Source: Alkalihalobacillus pseudalcaliphilus
GTDB taxonomy: Bacteria; Bacillota; Bacilli; Bacillales; Bacillaceae_D
Reading direction: 5' to 3'
NCBI GenBank assembly: GCA_001038565.1
Contig: LFJO01000001.1
Location: 246,480-310,479, forward strand
DNA: 64,000 nt
How positions within the stretch are numbered: the stretch's first letter is position 1; every line of letters starts with the position of its first letter. Below are positions 17,383-25,423 of the stretch, in pieces. A program made the position numbers and the translations under genes. The notes under the pieces were generated by a model that saw only the letters and a program-made list of their open reading frames with translations, made no database searches and had not been told where the DNA came from.

Positions 17383-19270
17383 TAATGTAACAAGAAATAA
17401 ACGTCTCTATATTGCTTATTTCTTGAGTAGTATGTTTATGGTGATGGTATTTTTTACATTTGCGATTTTTGCCTATCATCCTATGCTTAATTCCCCTGAT
17501 ATGCTAGATGGATTAAATGAACAAGCAAGAGTGGGGATGAATGTCGCACAAGTAATCATTTATTTGTTCTCTATCTTTTTTGTGCTTTATTCTATGAGTT
17601 CTTTTTTAAAGTCAAGGAAAAAAGAATTTGGGCTTTTGATCATGCAAGGGATGAGTCCAAGGCAAATGCGTTCTTTAGTTTTTATGGAGAATATGATTAT
17701 TGGCTTTTTTGCAACGATTGGTGGGGTAGCACTAGGCCTTATTTTCGCTAAGGCGATCATGCTTATTGCTGAAAATGTCCTTGTGCTTCGAGAGAGCTTA
17801 GTTTTTTATTTACCTACTCAAGCGATTGTCACAACGGTCATTGCTTTCATTCTATTATTTGTGCTCATCTCTTTCTTTGTTTCTTTTGTACTTAGAAAAG
17901 ATCCGCTCGTTGATTTAATAAAGGGTGATAAGAAAACGAGGGGCGAACCGAAAGCTTCATTCCTGCTAAGTATTTTAACTTTGTTGTTATTAGGTGTCGG
18001 TTACTATCTTGCCATTACCGCACATGGGTCTACGGTCATTTTCGTTATGGTACCCGTTATTATTCTAGTTATTATCGGTACGTACTTTTTATTTACGCAA
18101 TTAAGTGTTTTTTTGATTAAGTTCTTAAAGAAAAGACCGAACTTTTATTGGAAAGAAACGAATATGTTGTTGTTTTCAGACTTAACCTATCGAATGAAAG
18201 ATAATGCGAGGACTTTTTTTATGGTCGCGATTATTTCAACGGTGGCATTTAGTGCGATTGGAACGTTGTATGGTGTTCAAACGATGATTACTAGTCAGTT
18301 TTATTCTGTTAATCCTACTTTAAGCTATACGGCCAGTTTGGATGATGAACAAGAGGTTGAGGCCATTTCAGGAGATATAGGTGCTATTAATGAGGTTTTC
18401 CAAAAATATGACGTAGAAACAGAAAACATCGAAATGATTCGTTCGTTCTATGAAGTCGAAAGTACAATGAATAATCATTTAATGATCGTTACACAAACCG
18501 AGTTTAATGATATGGCTCATTTATTAGGTCAAGAAAAGGTTGAACTTGGTGAAGAGGAAATTGTGGTAGCTGCTTTAGCGGATGGGTATATGGGAACAAT
18601 GGTTGAGGAGCAATTAGAGGTGCCGTTGTCATTCACCGAAGTGGGTGCTATTTTACCAAAGCAAGAGATTTTTTATAATGAAGTATTAGGGAATTTTGTC
18701 TACTATATTATTCCTGATGAGCTTCGTGATCAGATTGCACATCAGAAGACGAGTGAGAGTCTATACTATGTATGGCAAGCCGACGATTTAGTGGATAAAG
18801 ATACGCTTTACCAAATTGGGGATGATGTAGACAATTTGGTTCCTTCTTATAAAACATTTGCGACTGAATACACAACGGTATTATTTAAGCAGAGTTTTGG
18901 GCAGTTATTATTTATCGGGTTATTTATAGGGATTGTCTTCTTTGTTTGCTCGGGTAGCTTCTTATATTTCCGTTTATACAGTGATCTTGATGATGATAAG
19001 GAAAAATTCAAATCGATTGCTAAAATGGGGTTAACGGATAAAGAGTTGAAGAAAGTGCTGAATAAGCAAATTACTTTATTATTTTTTGCACCTATTATTG
19101 TGGCCCTTATTCATGGGTTTGTTGCCCTGAATGCATTGTCTAATGCTTTCCAATACAATTTATTTGCTGAAATTGCGCTTATTCTAGCGGCATTTGCTTT
19201 GATTCAAATCGTTTATTATTTTATTGTTCGTTATTTTTACTCTAAACAAATTCGTGAAGCTATTTCGTGA
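17357..19270 (+). CDS. ABC transporter permease, BceB type (FtsX domains)
   Basis: A 637-residue permease with about ten membrane helices in the 4-4-2-like BceB layout: an N-terminal helix, FtsX core (VIIYLFSIFFVLYSM and FLKSRKKEFGLLIMQGMSPRQ), a large outside region from about residue 305 to 515, then the last helices. The cytoplasmic GLLIMQGMSP segment is the coupling region typical of the family. The large external domain is what recognises the antibiotic-lipid complex. It overlaps the ATPase gene and is the last gene of the module. A 205-bp repeat element begins only two bases after its stop and there is no separate hairpin terminator in between. Confidence 0.9.
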   Translation: MTFRQFAFNNVTRNKRLYIAYFLSSMFMVMVFFTFAIFAYHPMLNSPDMLDGLNEQARVGMNVAQVIIYLFSIFFVLYSMSSFLKSRKKEFGLLIMQGMSPRQMRSLVFMENMIIGFFATIGGVALGLIFAKAIMLIAENVLVLRESLVFYLPTQAIVTTVIAFILLFVLISFFVSFVLRKDPLVDLIKGDKKTRGEPKASFLLSILTLLLLGVGYYLAITAHGSTVIFVMVPVIILVIIGTYFLFTQLSVFLIKFLKKRPNFYWKETNMLLFSDLTYRMKDNARTFFMVAIISTVAFSAIGTLYGVQTMITSQFYSVNPTLSYTASLDDEQEVEAISGDIGAINEVFQKYDVETENIEMIRSFYEVESTMNNHLMIVTQTEFNDMAHLLGQEKVELGEEEIVVAALADGYMGTMVEEQLEVPLSFTEVGAILPKQEIFYNEVLGNFVYYIIPDELRDQIAHQKTSESLYYVWQADDLVDKDTLYQIGDDVDNLVPSYKTFATEYTTVLFKQSFGQLLFIGLFIGIVFFVCSGSFLYFRLYSDLDDDKEKFKSIAKMGLTDKELKKVLNKQITLLFFAPIIVALIHGFVALNALSNAFQYNLFAEIALILAAFALIQIVYYFIVRYFYSKQIREAIS

Positions 19271-19847
19271 GTTTTGTATGAAAGTGTACTAAAGCTCATG
19301 TGCTCTTCTTCGAAGATCGCTGCGGGAATGGGGGCACGCTTTCCGCAGGCGGGCGCTGAGCTAACTTGCTATCGCAAGTGGATCTCAGCCTGCCCTCTCC
19401 TCCTGCAGGAGTCGGCCTCCCCATTCCCTCCGCTCGGGTTGGTGCAGGCTTCTTGGTTCATTCACTTCTCATACAAATCAATTGAATAAAAAGTAATAAA
19501 AGCTAATAAACCAAGAAGCAAAGGATAATGAACAAAATGCCACCTGTTGAAGGTAAACGCCACTCTCATCTTTGTTGGTGGCGAAGTGCATTGGGCTTAG
19601 CCATATCGGTTTTGTATGAAAGTGTACTTAGGGATGATAGTTTGTGCCTTGAAGTTAGCTGGTCATCCATCTTGCGATAAATGACCTTCGCAGGGCACTG
19701 CTCCCTTTTTGGTCGTGCAGACTCCTGATGGTGATGGAGTTGTATGGAGTGCCAACTGTTTAAGCTGTCGCCACTACTTTGTTTTTTTGTTGGTGGCTGT
19801 TTAGTAAGTTTTTTGTGGTAATGTAAGATTTTAGAGGGAATTTATAT
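19271..19847. repeat. Gene-free stretch with repeats C, D and E-like segment
   Basis: No gene. It contains one full copy of the 205-bp GC-rich element C (19273-19477), a family D hairpin ending in TTTTGTATGAAAGT (about 19576-19625), and a segment with GACTCCTGATGGTGATGG (about 19719) and TTGGTGGCTGTTT (about 19786) that recurs near 43.85-43.92 kb. The 71-residue reading frame at 19274 is a by-product of element C. Confidence 0.75.
19273..19477 (+). mobile_element. 205-bp GC-rich MITE-like repeat C, copy 1
   Basis: It starts TTTGTATGAAAGTG and ends CACTTCTCATACAAA, so its ends are inverted repeats. Inside, GGGAATGGGG (19324) pairs with CCCCATTCCC (19419-19428), CTGAG...CTCAG encloses ACTTGC/GCAAGT, and CTCCTGCAGGAG is a palindrome. 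Near-identical copies lie at 23106-23309 (reverse) and 46073-46278. No transposase gene is nearby. Confidence 0.75.
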
Positions 19848-19887
19848 AAAAAATGGCACCTATCTTTAGGAGTAGGTGCCATTTTTT
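19848..19887. terminator. Bidirectional terminator of the RNPP-like regulator
   Basis: AAAAAATGGCACCTA (19848-19862) pairs perfectly over 15 bp with TAGGTGCCATTTTTT (19873-19887). The T/A runs on both sides allow termination in both directions. Confidence 0.88.
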
Positions 19888-19896
19888 GGTTGCAGT

Positions 19897-20799
19897 TTAA
19901 GAAGGTTGGAATTTAGCTTGGAACTTTTTAAGTTGATTTATGCTTGTATCTTTATTAGAAAAGTCATCAATGCAATCAAATAGATTGATGGCTTTTTGGT
20001 AGTATTTTTTGATTTCGTCTGTTTTGTTTGGTCCGATTGTCGAGAGGATTTCTGCTTTTAAATAGAAGAGATAGCCTAATAAATAGGAGCTATTTGCACG
20101 TAAACAAGATTGAATACCTTCCTCACATAATGACAAAGCCTGGTGAGGATATTCTAAGAGGTTGGCAACCCTCGCCCCATTATAATAAATATTGATGACA
20201 GTTGTGGATTTATTTGGTTGTGCAGGTAGTTTTTTCGTGTATTCGATTAGTCGATTGTATAGTTGGTAAGATTCTTGGAGTAGTTCTAACTCACTTAAAA
20301 TAATCGCCTTACTTGTCAAAATATCGAGGTCGATTAACGAATAATTTTTGTCACTTGTATCGGATAACTTCATAGCTTCGTCCAATAATTCCAATGCCTC
20401 TGTTTTGTTATTAAATAAATAATTAATACAGATAGCTTCTCGCCACAAGAGGAGTTGTTTAAGGTCTTGGCGATTTTTAAAATCAGGATTTTTTTTCTCA
20501 AACTGTATCATTTCATAAGCTTTTTCATATTTCTTTTCTTGGATTAACTCTGTTAGTTGGTCACAAACTTCTTGAACATAACTTTTATTATAAAGTTCTT
20601 CGTCTGAGAAAAAATATTCAATAGATACACCTAGTCTTTTGCTAAGTAGGTACAGAAGATGAGCGGATGGGTAAATCTCCGTATCTTTTTCAATTAAACT
20701 AATCATTGATTGTGTACAAATGCCTTTAGCCAAATCTTGCTGTGTCATGTGTAAATAGTTTCTTATGTTTTTCAATTTTTTCCCTATGTGTATCTCCAT
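19897..20799 (-). CDS. HTH-TPR transcriptional regulator, PlcR-like (RNPP family)
   Basis: A 300-residue protein with an N-terminal XRE-type HTH (KLKNIRNYLHMTQQDLAKGI, SQMISLIEKDT reads CTQSMISLIEKD) followed by helical repeats to the end (KKYEKAYEMIQFEKK, ELLQESYQLYNRLIEY, EYPHQALSLCEEGIQ, KKYYQKAINLFD). This matches PlcR-like members of the RNPP group, which bind small imported peptides in their TPR domain. Start ATG at 20799 has GGAGG upstream but at an 11-base distance. It is divergent from the TraB/PrgY-family gene. A short palindrome around TTGTACAA (20831-20838) is a possible self-operator. I found no convincing peptide precursor gene beside it. Confidence 0.75.
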   Translation of the reverse strand: MEIHIGKKLKNIRNYLHMTQQDLAKGICTQSMISLIEKDTEIYPSAHLLYLLSKRLGVSIEYFFSDEELYNKSYVQEVCDQLTELIQEKKYEKAYEMIQFEKKNPDFKNRQDLKQLLLWREAICINYLFNNKTEALELLDEAMKLSDTSDKNYSLIDLDILTSKAIILSELELLQESYQLYNRLIEYTKKLPAQPNKSTTVINIYYNGARVANLLEYPHQALSLCEEGIQSCLRANSSYLLGYLFYLKAEILSTIGPNKTDEIKKYYQKAINLFDCIDDFSNKDTSINQLKKFQAKFQPS

Positions 20800-21095
20800 C
20801 TCTCATTGAACCTCCTTATTATAAATATACTTGTACAATAGTAAGAATAATAAAATAAAATGCTTATATTCGTTAGTTAAATAAAGTATACAGCGAAATG
20901 GGAACAATGCAAAGGTTTAAATAATTTAATTTACTAGGGGTCAGATGATAAAAGTCGACGGGGAGGCTTCGTTCTCATAAATGTGTGAAATATAGGAATT
21001 CAGCTTATCTTCTCTTGATTCGTAGGTTGAGAAGATACAATGGAAATGAAAAGATGTATAATAGAAAGAAATACTCGGAGAAGGCAGGAGAACTA

Positions 21096-22262
21096 ATGTC
21101 AGAAGAGAATATAACGAGGCTTGAGGTTGACGGAAAAGAAATTATTTTAATTGGAACAGCTCATGTCTCAAAACGTAGTGCAGTGCAAGTGAAGGAAATC
21201 ATAGAAGCTGAGCAACCGGATTCAGTTTGTATTGAATTAGATGAACAGCGATATCAGTCCATCCGCGACGGTAATAGGTGGAAGGATATGGACATTTTTA
21301 AGGTAATTAAAGAAAAAAAAGCAACTTTATTATTAATGAACCTAGCGATCTCCTCTTTCCAAAATAGAATGGCCGAACAGTTTGGTGTAAAGCCTGGTCA
21401 AGAGATGATTCAAGGGATTGAGTCAGCTAAAGAGGTGGGAGCAGATCTAGTTCTGGCAGACCGTAATATTCAAGTTACTTTTGCACGAATTTGGCATCAA
21501 ATTGGGTTTAGGGGTAAAGCTGATTTACTTTATCAAATTATGGGGTCTATTTTTAGTAAGGAAACGTTGACTGAGGAAGAAATGGAAAAGATGAAGTCTC
21601 AAGATATGTTAAATGCGATGCTCCAAGATTTAACAGAAAGTTTTCCTCGTTTAAAAAAGCCATTAATTGATGAACGTGATCAATATTTAGCCGAGCACAT
21701 CAAGACAGCACCAGGTGAGAAGGTCGTTGCAGTGTTAGGAGCAGCTCATGTGCCTGGGATTACAGAGGAAATACATAAAAAGCAGAACATGAAGGAGCTT
21801 AATGAAAGACCTCCGAAGGCAAAATGGCCAAAGGTGGTTGGGTGGCTTATTCCTATTTTAATTATTGGAATCATTGCTTTTACTTTCTTCTCCAATCCGG
21901 CTGCTGGTATGCAACAAACGCTAAGCTGGATATTGTGGAATGGCTCGTTTGCAGCGATTGGAACGGCTATAGCATTTGGACACCCGTTAGCTATTTTATC
22001 TGCATTTATCGTGGCACCTTTTAGTTCCTTAAATCCATTTATTTCAGCTGGTTTAGTTGCTGGTTTAGTTCAAGCCTATTTTAAACGTCCGAGTGTTAGG
22101 GATTTTGAGAACCTTTCAAAAGATGTCCATTCTGCTAAAGGTTTTTGGCGCAATAACGTAACGAGGATCTTGTTAATTGTTGTGTTAGCGAATATTGGTA
22201 GTGCTTTAGGTACTTTTGTCGGCGGAGCAGATGTTGTGAGGTTGTTCTTCGATAATCTATAG
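21096..22262 (+). CDS. TraB/PrgY family membrane protein
   Basis: A 388-residue protein. The N-terminal TraB domain has the GTAHVSKRS motif near residue 20, the acidic CIELDEQRY segment and a second conserved His in AVLGAAHVPGI near residue 220; these are the proposed metalloprotease-like residues of the family. Three or four membrane helices follow from about residue 250 (VVGWLIPILIIGIIAFTFF onward). Enterococcal PrgY/TraB block self-produced peptide pheromone. ATG 21096 behind GGCAGGAG is chosen; the frame stays open to 20985, but a TATAAT at 21057-21062 suggests transcription starts after that. Divergent from a peptide-receptor-like regulator. Confidence 0.82.
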   Translation: MSEENITRLEVDGKEIILIGTAHVSKRSAVQVKEIIEAEQPDSVCIELDEQRYQSIRDGNRWKDMDIFKVIKEKKATLLLMNLAISSFQNRMAEQFGVKPGQEMIQGIESAKEVGADLVLADRNIQVTFARIWHQIGFRGKADLLYQIMGSIFSKETLTEEEMEKMKSQDMLNAMLQDLTESFPRLKKPLIDERDQYLAEHIKTAPGEKVVAVLGAAHVPGITEEIHKKQNMKELNERPPKAKWPKVVGWLIPILIIGIIAFTFFSNPAAGMQQTLSWILWNGSFAAIGTAIAFGHPLAILSAFIVAPFSSLNPFISAGLVAGLVQAYFKRPSVRDFENLSKDVHSAKGFWRNNVTRILLIVVLANIGSALGTFVGGADVVRLFFDNL

Positions 22263-22270
22263 AAAATAAT

Positions 22271-22303
22271 AAAGCAGCCTTTAGTTTCAGGGGCTGTTTT
22301 TTT
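22271..22303 (+). terminator. Terminator of the TraB/PrgY-family gene
   Basis: AAGCAGCC (22272-22279) pairs with GGCTGTTT (22292-22299), one G-U pair, followed by a T run that merges into TTTGTATGAAAGTT, the repeat end sequence. Confidence 0.75.
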
Positions 22304-22360
22304 GTATGAAAGTTCAGTGAGTCATGCTCATTTTCGAGATAACATGACATTTTGCTCTTT

Positions 22361-22492
22361 GTTTTTGGTCCGTTTTTGAAAATAGAAAGCACCATTCAGA
22401 TGAATTCATTCATCTGAATGGTGCTTTCTATTTTCAAAACTTCACACAGTGGCGTGAAGTAGCCAAGCGAGCTTGGCTAACGGTCCAAAAAC
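22361..22492. repeat. Structured repeat A, copy 2
   Basis: The same outer arms as copy 1 (22361-22372 and 22481-22492) enclose a near-perfect hairpin of over 30 bp running from GTTTTTGAAAATAGAAAGCA to its complement, with the loop near GAATTCATTC, then TTCACACAGTGGCGTGAA and AGCCAAGC/GCTTGGCT hairpins. The long hairpin differs in sequence from copy 1 but remains paired. Confidence 0.78.
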
Positions 22493-22550
22493 ACTTGGAT
22501 TTTAGATACTAATCCTGATGATGGGTTACTATTTTCTCTTTTTTGTTGGT

Positions 22551-22673
22551 GGTGGCTGTTTATGCGGTGCGCTGAATCTTTTTGGGTAAGCTCTTGCGAG
22601 CAATATCCAAAAAGCGGCGGAGTTACGGAAAAGTGTGAAAATTCTCAAAAACGCTATTGAATGAAGAGCCACC
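22551..22673. repeat. Structured repeat B, copy 2
   Basis: GGTGGCT (22551-22557) pairs with AGCCACC (22667-22673). Inside, CTTTTTGG pairs with CCAAAAAG and encloses GCTC-TTGC-GAGC where copy 1 has GCCC-TTGC-GGGC: one base changes on each side and pairing is kept. Confidence 0.78.
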
Positions 22674-23105
22674 AGTCAAAAAGCAAAGATAGATTAAATG
22701 AATAAAGGGAAAAGCAAATTGAACGAAAAATCACTAGTAAGTGCAATCTCACTTTTATCTTTGTTTTTGGTCCCTTGATTGTTGGGGGTTTTGTTTAATT
22801 TGCCTATGTTTCTTGCTTTGTTGCCTATTCGTTTACTCTGTTTTTTGTTCTTATCAATCTATTAAATGTTGTAAATCTGTTATTTGTACTTGAGAATGAG
22901 CAGTACCTAAGCGGAGCATGATTTTCGGTAGCGGCAAGTAGAATACCGCATTCCAGCGTTAGCAACTTTCATACAAAAAGCCCATGGCGAAGCTTGTTCA
23001 CTTCGCCATCAACTAACATGAAAGTGGCGTTCGTCTTTAACTGGTGGCATTTTGTTCATATGCCTTTGCTTCTTGGTTAGCTTTTCTTACATTTCATTCA
23101 ATTGT

Positions 23106-23309
23106 TTTGTATGAGAAGTGTACGAATAAAGAAGCCTGCACCAACCCGAGCGGAGGGAATGGGGGGCCGACTCCTGCAGGAGGAAAGGGCAGGCTGAGAT
23201 CCACTTGAGAAAGCAAGTTAGCTCAGCGCCCGCCTGCGGAAAGCGTGCCCCCCATTCCCGTAGCGATATCCGAAGGGATAAACTATCATCGTTAGCGAAC
23301 TTTCATACA
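23106..23309 (-). mobile_element. 204-bp GC-rich MITE-like repeat C, copy 2 (reverse orientation)
   Basis: Reverse complement of copies at 19273 and 46073. It begins TTTGTATGAGAAGTG and ends CTTTCATACA. It carries the internal CTCCTGCAGGAGG, CAGGCTGAGATCCACTTG and GGGAATGGGGGGC segments. Confidence 0.75.
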
Positions 23310-23429
23310 TAACACTCCTTTTATCTGCAAGTTGATATGAGCAAGCGAATTTTTGGGGGAACTTTCGAAGTGCTGACACAGTTAAAGGTACGGTTTTACT
23401 TTCAATCAATCTGAATTCGAAACACATGG

Positions 23430-23457
23430 TTGACTTACGTTATTATCGTGATAATAT
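23430..23457 (+). promoter_or_regulatory. Promoter of the RlmN-family gene with a palindrome on the -10
   Basis: TTGACT (23430-23435) and TAATAT (23452-23457) are 16 bases apart. TATTATC (23441-23447) and GATAATA (23450-23456) form a 7-bp inverted repeat over the -10. The transcript would have a leader of about 215 bases before the start codon at 23681. Confidence 0.5.
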
Positions 23458-23680
23458 GTATGAGGTAGTAAAAGATCAAGAGATGTATGGATGTTTTGTT
23501 CTTATACAATCATGCCAATTTCCTAACGATTTGTTATAACAAGCGTTGGGGCAACTAAATTTGACCATTTATCGAAATGTAGAAAAGTAAATCCTTTGTT
23601 CTAGGTTTGAAAGGTTAGATGATTGGCGAGCCTATGACTAGAATGAGGTCCATTTTGAGGTGGTAGCGGAGGGTTTTATT

Positions 23681-24760
23681 ATGGTAAAAGAGTCCATTTA
23701 TGGATTGACGATTGAACAGTTAACTGAATGGTTATTAGAGCGTGGGCATAAGAAGTTTAGAGCTCAACAAGTGTGGGACTGGCTGTATCGTAAGCGTGTT
23801 AGTGATTTTTCGCAAATGACGAATGTGAATAAAGACTGTCTGGATCTTCTAGAAGAGAACTTCTCTTTTGAAACGATGCATGTCCATTTAAAGCAAGAAT
23901 CGAAGGATGGCACAATAAAATTCCTTTTAAAGCTTGCAGACGGTAACTTAATTGAGACGGTATTAATGAAGCATAAATATGGTTTGTCTGTTTGTGTGAC
24001 AACACAAGTCGGCTGTAATATCGGTTGCAGCTTCTGTGCGAGTGGTTTGTTGCGCAAAAGTCGCGACTTGTCGAGTGGAGAAGTTGTTGAGCAAATTATG
24101 AAGGTTCAATTCCATTTAGATGAACGTGGCCAAGATGAGCGTGTTAGTCACATTGTTGTAATGGGAATTGGGGAGCCATTTGATAACTTTAAAAACATGG
24201 TTGACTTCCTCGAGATTGTGAAGGATCAAAAAGGTTTGGCAATTGGTGCGCGCCATATCACAGTTTCTACGAGTGGTATTGTACCAAAGATTTACGAATT
24301 TGCTGATTTAAAACTACAGGTAAACTTAGCCATTTCCTTACATGCACCAAACAATGATTTAAGAACACAAATTATGAAGGTAAATAAGGCCTTCCCGTTA
24401 GCTAAATTAATGGATGCGGTTGATTATTATTTAGAAAAATCGAATCGCCGTATTACATTCGAATATATTCTATTACAAGGTGTGAACGACCAAAAGGAGC
24501 ATGCGTTAGAGCTTGCTGAATTGATTGGTAGTTCGCGTCGTAAGTTAACATATGTCAACTTAATTCCTTATAACCCGGTTGACGAACATGGTCAGTATCA
24601 ACGTAGTACGAATGATGATATTCGTGTATTTTTTGATACGTTGAAGAAAAAAGGGATTAACTGTGGTGTTCGTTTAGAGCATGGTACAGACATTGATGCC
24701 GCATGTGGTCAGCTGCGCAGTAAGCAAATTAAAAAGGACAAGCAAAAAGTGAATGCTTAA
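23681..24760 (+). CDS. RlmN-family radical SAM RNA methyltransferase (possible paralogue)
   Basis: A 359-residue enzyme that would methylate C2 of adenine in 23S rRNA (A2503) and tRNA. The radical SAM cluster motif CNIGCSFC supplies Cys at about 112, 116 and 119; the catalytic Cys near the C-terminus is in [12 protein letters not shown] (about 342). GIGEPFDN and [15 protein letters not shown] are conserved family segments. The region after the cluster reads [12 protein letters not shown], where the usual Bacillus RlmN has CASTLGGLKRNL, and the late [13 protein letters not shown] differs from RREQG; this may be a second, diverged copy. It resembles RlmN more than Cfr. ATG 23681 follows GGAGGG. 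The gene stands alone behind a long leader and about 1 kb of repeats. Confidence 0.82.
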   Translation: MVKESIYGLTIEQLTEWLLERGHKKFRAQQVWDWLYRKRVSDFSQMTNVNKDCLDLLEENFSFETMHVHLKQESKDGTIKFLLKLADGNLIETVLMKHKYGLSVCVTTQVGCNIGCSFCASGLLRKSRDLSSGEVVEQIMKVQFHLDERGQDERVSHIVVMGIGEPFDNFKNMVDFLEIVKDQKGLAIGARHITVSTSGIVPKIYEFADLKLQVNLAISLHAPNNDLRTQIMKVNKAFPLAKLMDAVDYYLEKSNRRITFEYILLQGVNDQKEHALELAELIGSSRRKLTYVNLIPYNPVDEHGQYQRSTNDDIRVFFDTLKKKGINCGVRLEHGTDIDAACGQLRSKQIKKDKQKVNA

Positions 24761-24761
24761 T

Positions 24762-24803
24762 AAAGAAAAGATGCCAAGGCTTATACCTTGGTATCTTTTC
24801 TTT
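24762..24803. terminator. Bidirectional terminator between the RlmN-family and GyrI-like genes
   Basis: An 18-bp stem pairs 24762-24779 (AAAGAAAAGAT...CCAAGG) with 24786-24803 (CCTTGG...ATCTTTTCTTT), one G-U pair and a six-base loop. Both convergent genes can use it. Confidence 0.88.
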
Positions 24804-24805
24804 CA

Positions 24806-25282
24806 TTAATCAACAATAGGAATTAAGATTTCTACCATAAATTCCTCTGAATTATCATCTAGATAGTAAAGTTCTACTGGCATTGAGTAGAAAAAGTATT
24901 TTTGCTTCATTTCTTTTTCTTCCATCCATTTAAAGATAGTATCATAGCCTTCATCTATGGTTAGGTTTGAGCAACTTACTTTCGCATAACGGGTTTCAGG
25001 TAATTCAAAATGAACCATATCCGCAGGAACATCGCTAGCTTCTACGACCTCTAAACAAGCAAAATAGGTGGCGATAATTTCATTACACATATGCGGACTG
25101 CATAAAACGTTTCGGTTAATTGGCTTTGAAATTTCATGCATACGCTTTTCAAATTGCTGATGTAGATTAATCGCAGCATCAGGGAACTTACTAGGAAACG
25201 GTGCTGTTACATTCATACCAACAAAGTTAAAAGATTTAGATATCACTTCACATTGAAAAGTAGATAAGGACTGTTGCTTCAT
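24806..25282 (-). CDS. GyrI-like / AraC effector-binding domain protein
   Basis: A 158-residue single-domain protein of the GyrI-like (SOUL-like fold) group that binds small hydrophobic or cationic ligands. Recognisable are the opening strand CEVISKSFNFVGMNV, the DVPADMVHFELPETRYAKVSC strand pair, the helix TIDEGYDTIFKWMEEK and the closing EEFMVEILIPIVD. There is no DNA-binding domain, so it is a stand-alone sensor or sequestering protein. The ATG at 25282 follows AGGGGGTCATT. It is convergent with the methyltransferase gene and divergent from proC. Ligand unknown. Confidence 0.8.
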   Translation of the reverse strand: MKQQSLSTFQCEVISKSFNFVGMNVTAPFPSKFPDAAINLHQQFEKRMHEISKPINRNVLCSPHMCNEIIATYFACLEVVEASDVPADMVHFELPETRYAKVSCSNLTIDEGYDTIFKWMEEKEMKQKYFFYSMPVELYYLDDNSEEFMVEILIPIVD

Positions 25283-25423
25283 AATAATGACCCCCTAATC
25301 AAATATAGTATATAGTTAATTCTACAGAGTAGACTTAATACCTCCACTTTCTTTAAAGTTAATTGAGCTCTTTAAAGGGGTATATTACAATGAATAGACT
25401 GGAACGAAGAAAGGAATGTTAGG

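Larger units (their letters stand above)
22304..23310. repeat. One-kilobase mosaic of intergenic repeats A, B, F, D and C
   Basis: In order: repeat A (22361-22492), repeat B (22551-22673), a segment rich in TTTGTTTTTGGTCCC-like sequence (about 22750-22860), family F (about 22887-22980, with TGAGAATGAGCAGT and TTTTCGGTAGCGGC), a reversed family D hairpin (about 22970-23013), and element C reversed (23106-23309). No reading frame here has a ribosome site or a family resemblance. Confidence 0.75.

Noticed and set aside
19274..19489. 71-residue plus-strand reading frame
   Set aside because: Lies wholly in GC-rich repeat C; no ribosome site, and the translated sequence only reflects the repeat.
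20945..20980. 11-codon frame behind AGGGG in the RNPP/TraB intergenic region as a pheromone gene
   Set aside because: Spacing is short, and the product has no secretion signal or hydrophobic peptide character. Kept only as a weak candidate in the finding.
23218..23427. 69-residue minus-strand frame
   Set aside because: Falls in reversed repeat C and the region after it, with no start signal.
23456..23539. 27-codon frame in the RlmN-family leader
   Set aside because: It overlaps the predicted -10, has no ribosome site, and the internal ATG at 23483 has only a weak one. Not enough for a leader peptide claim.
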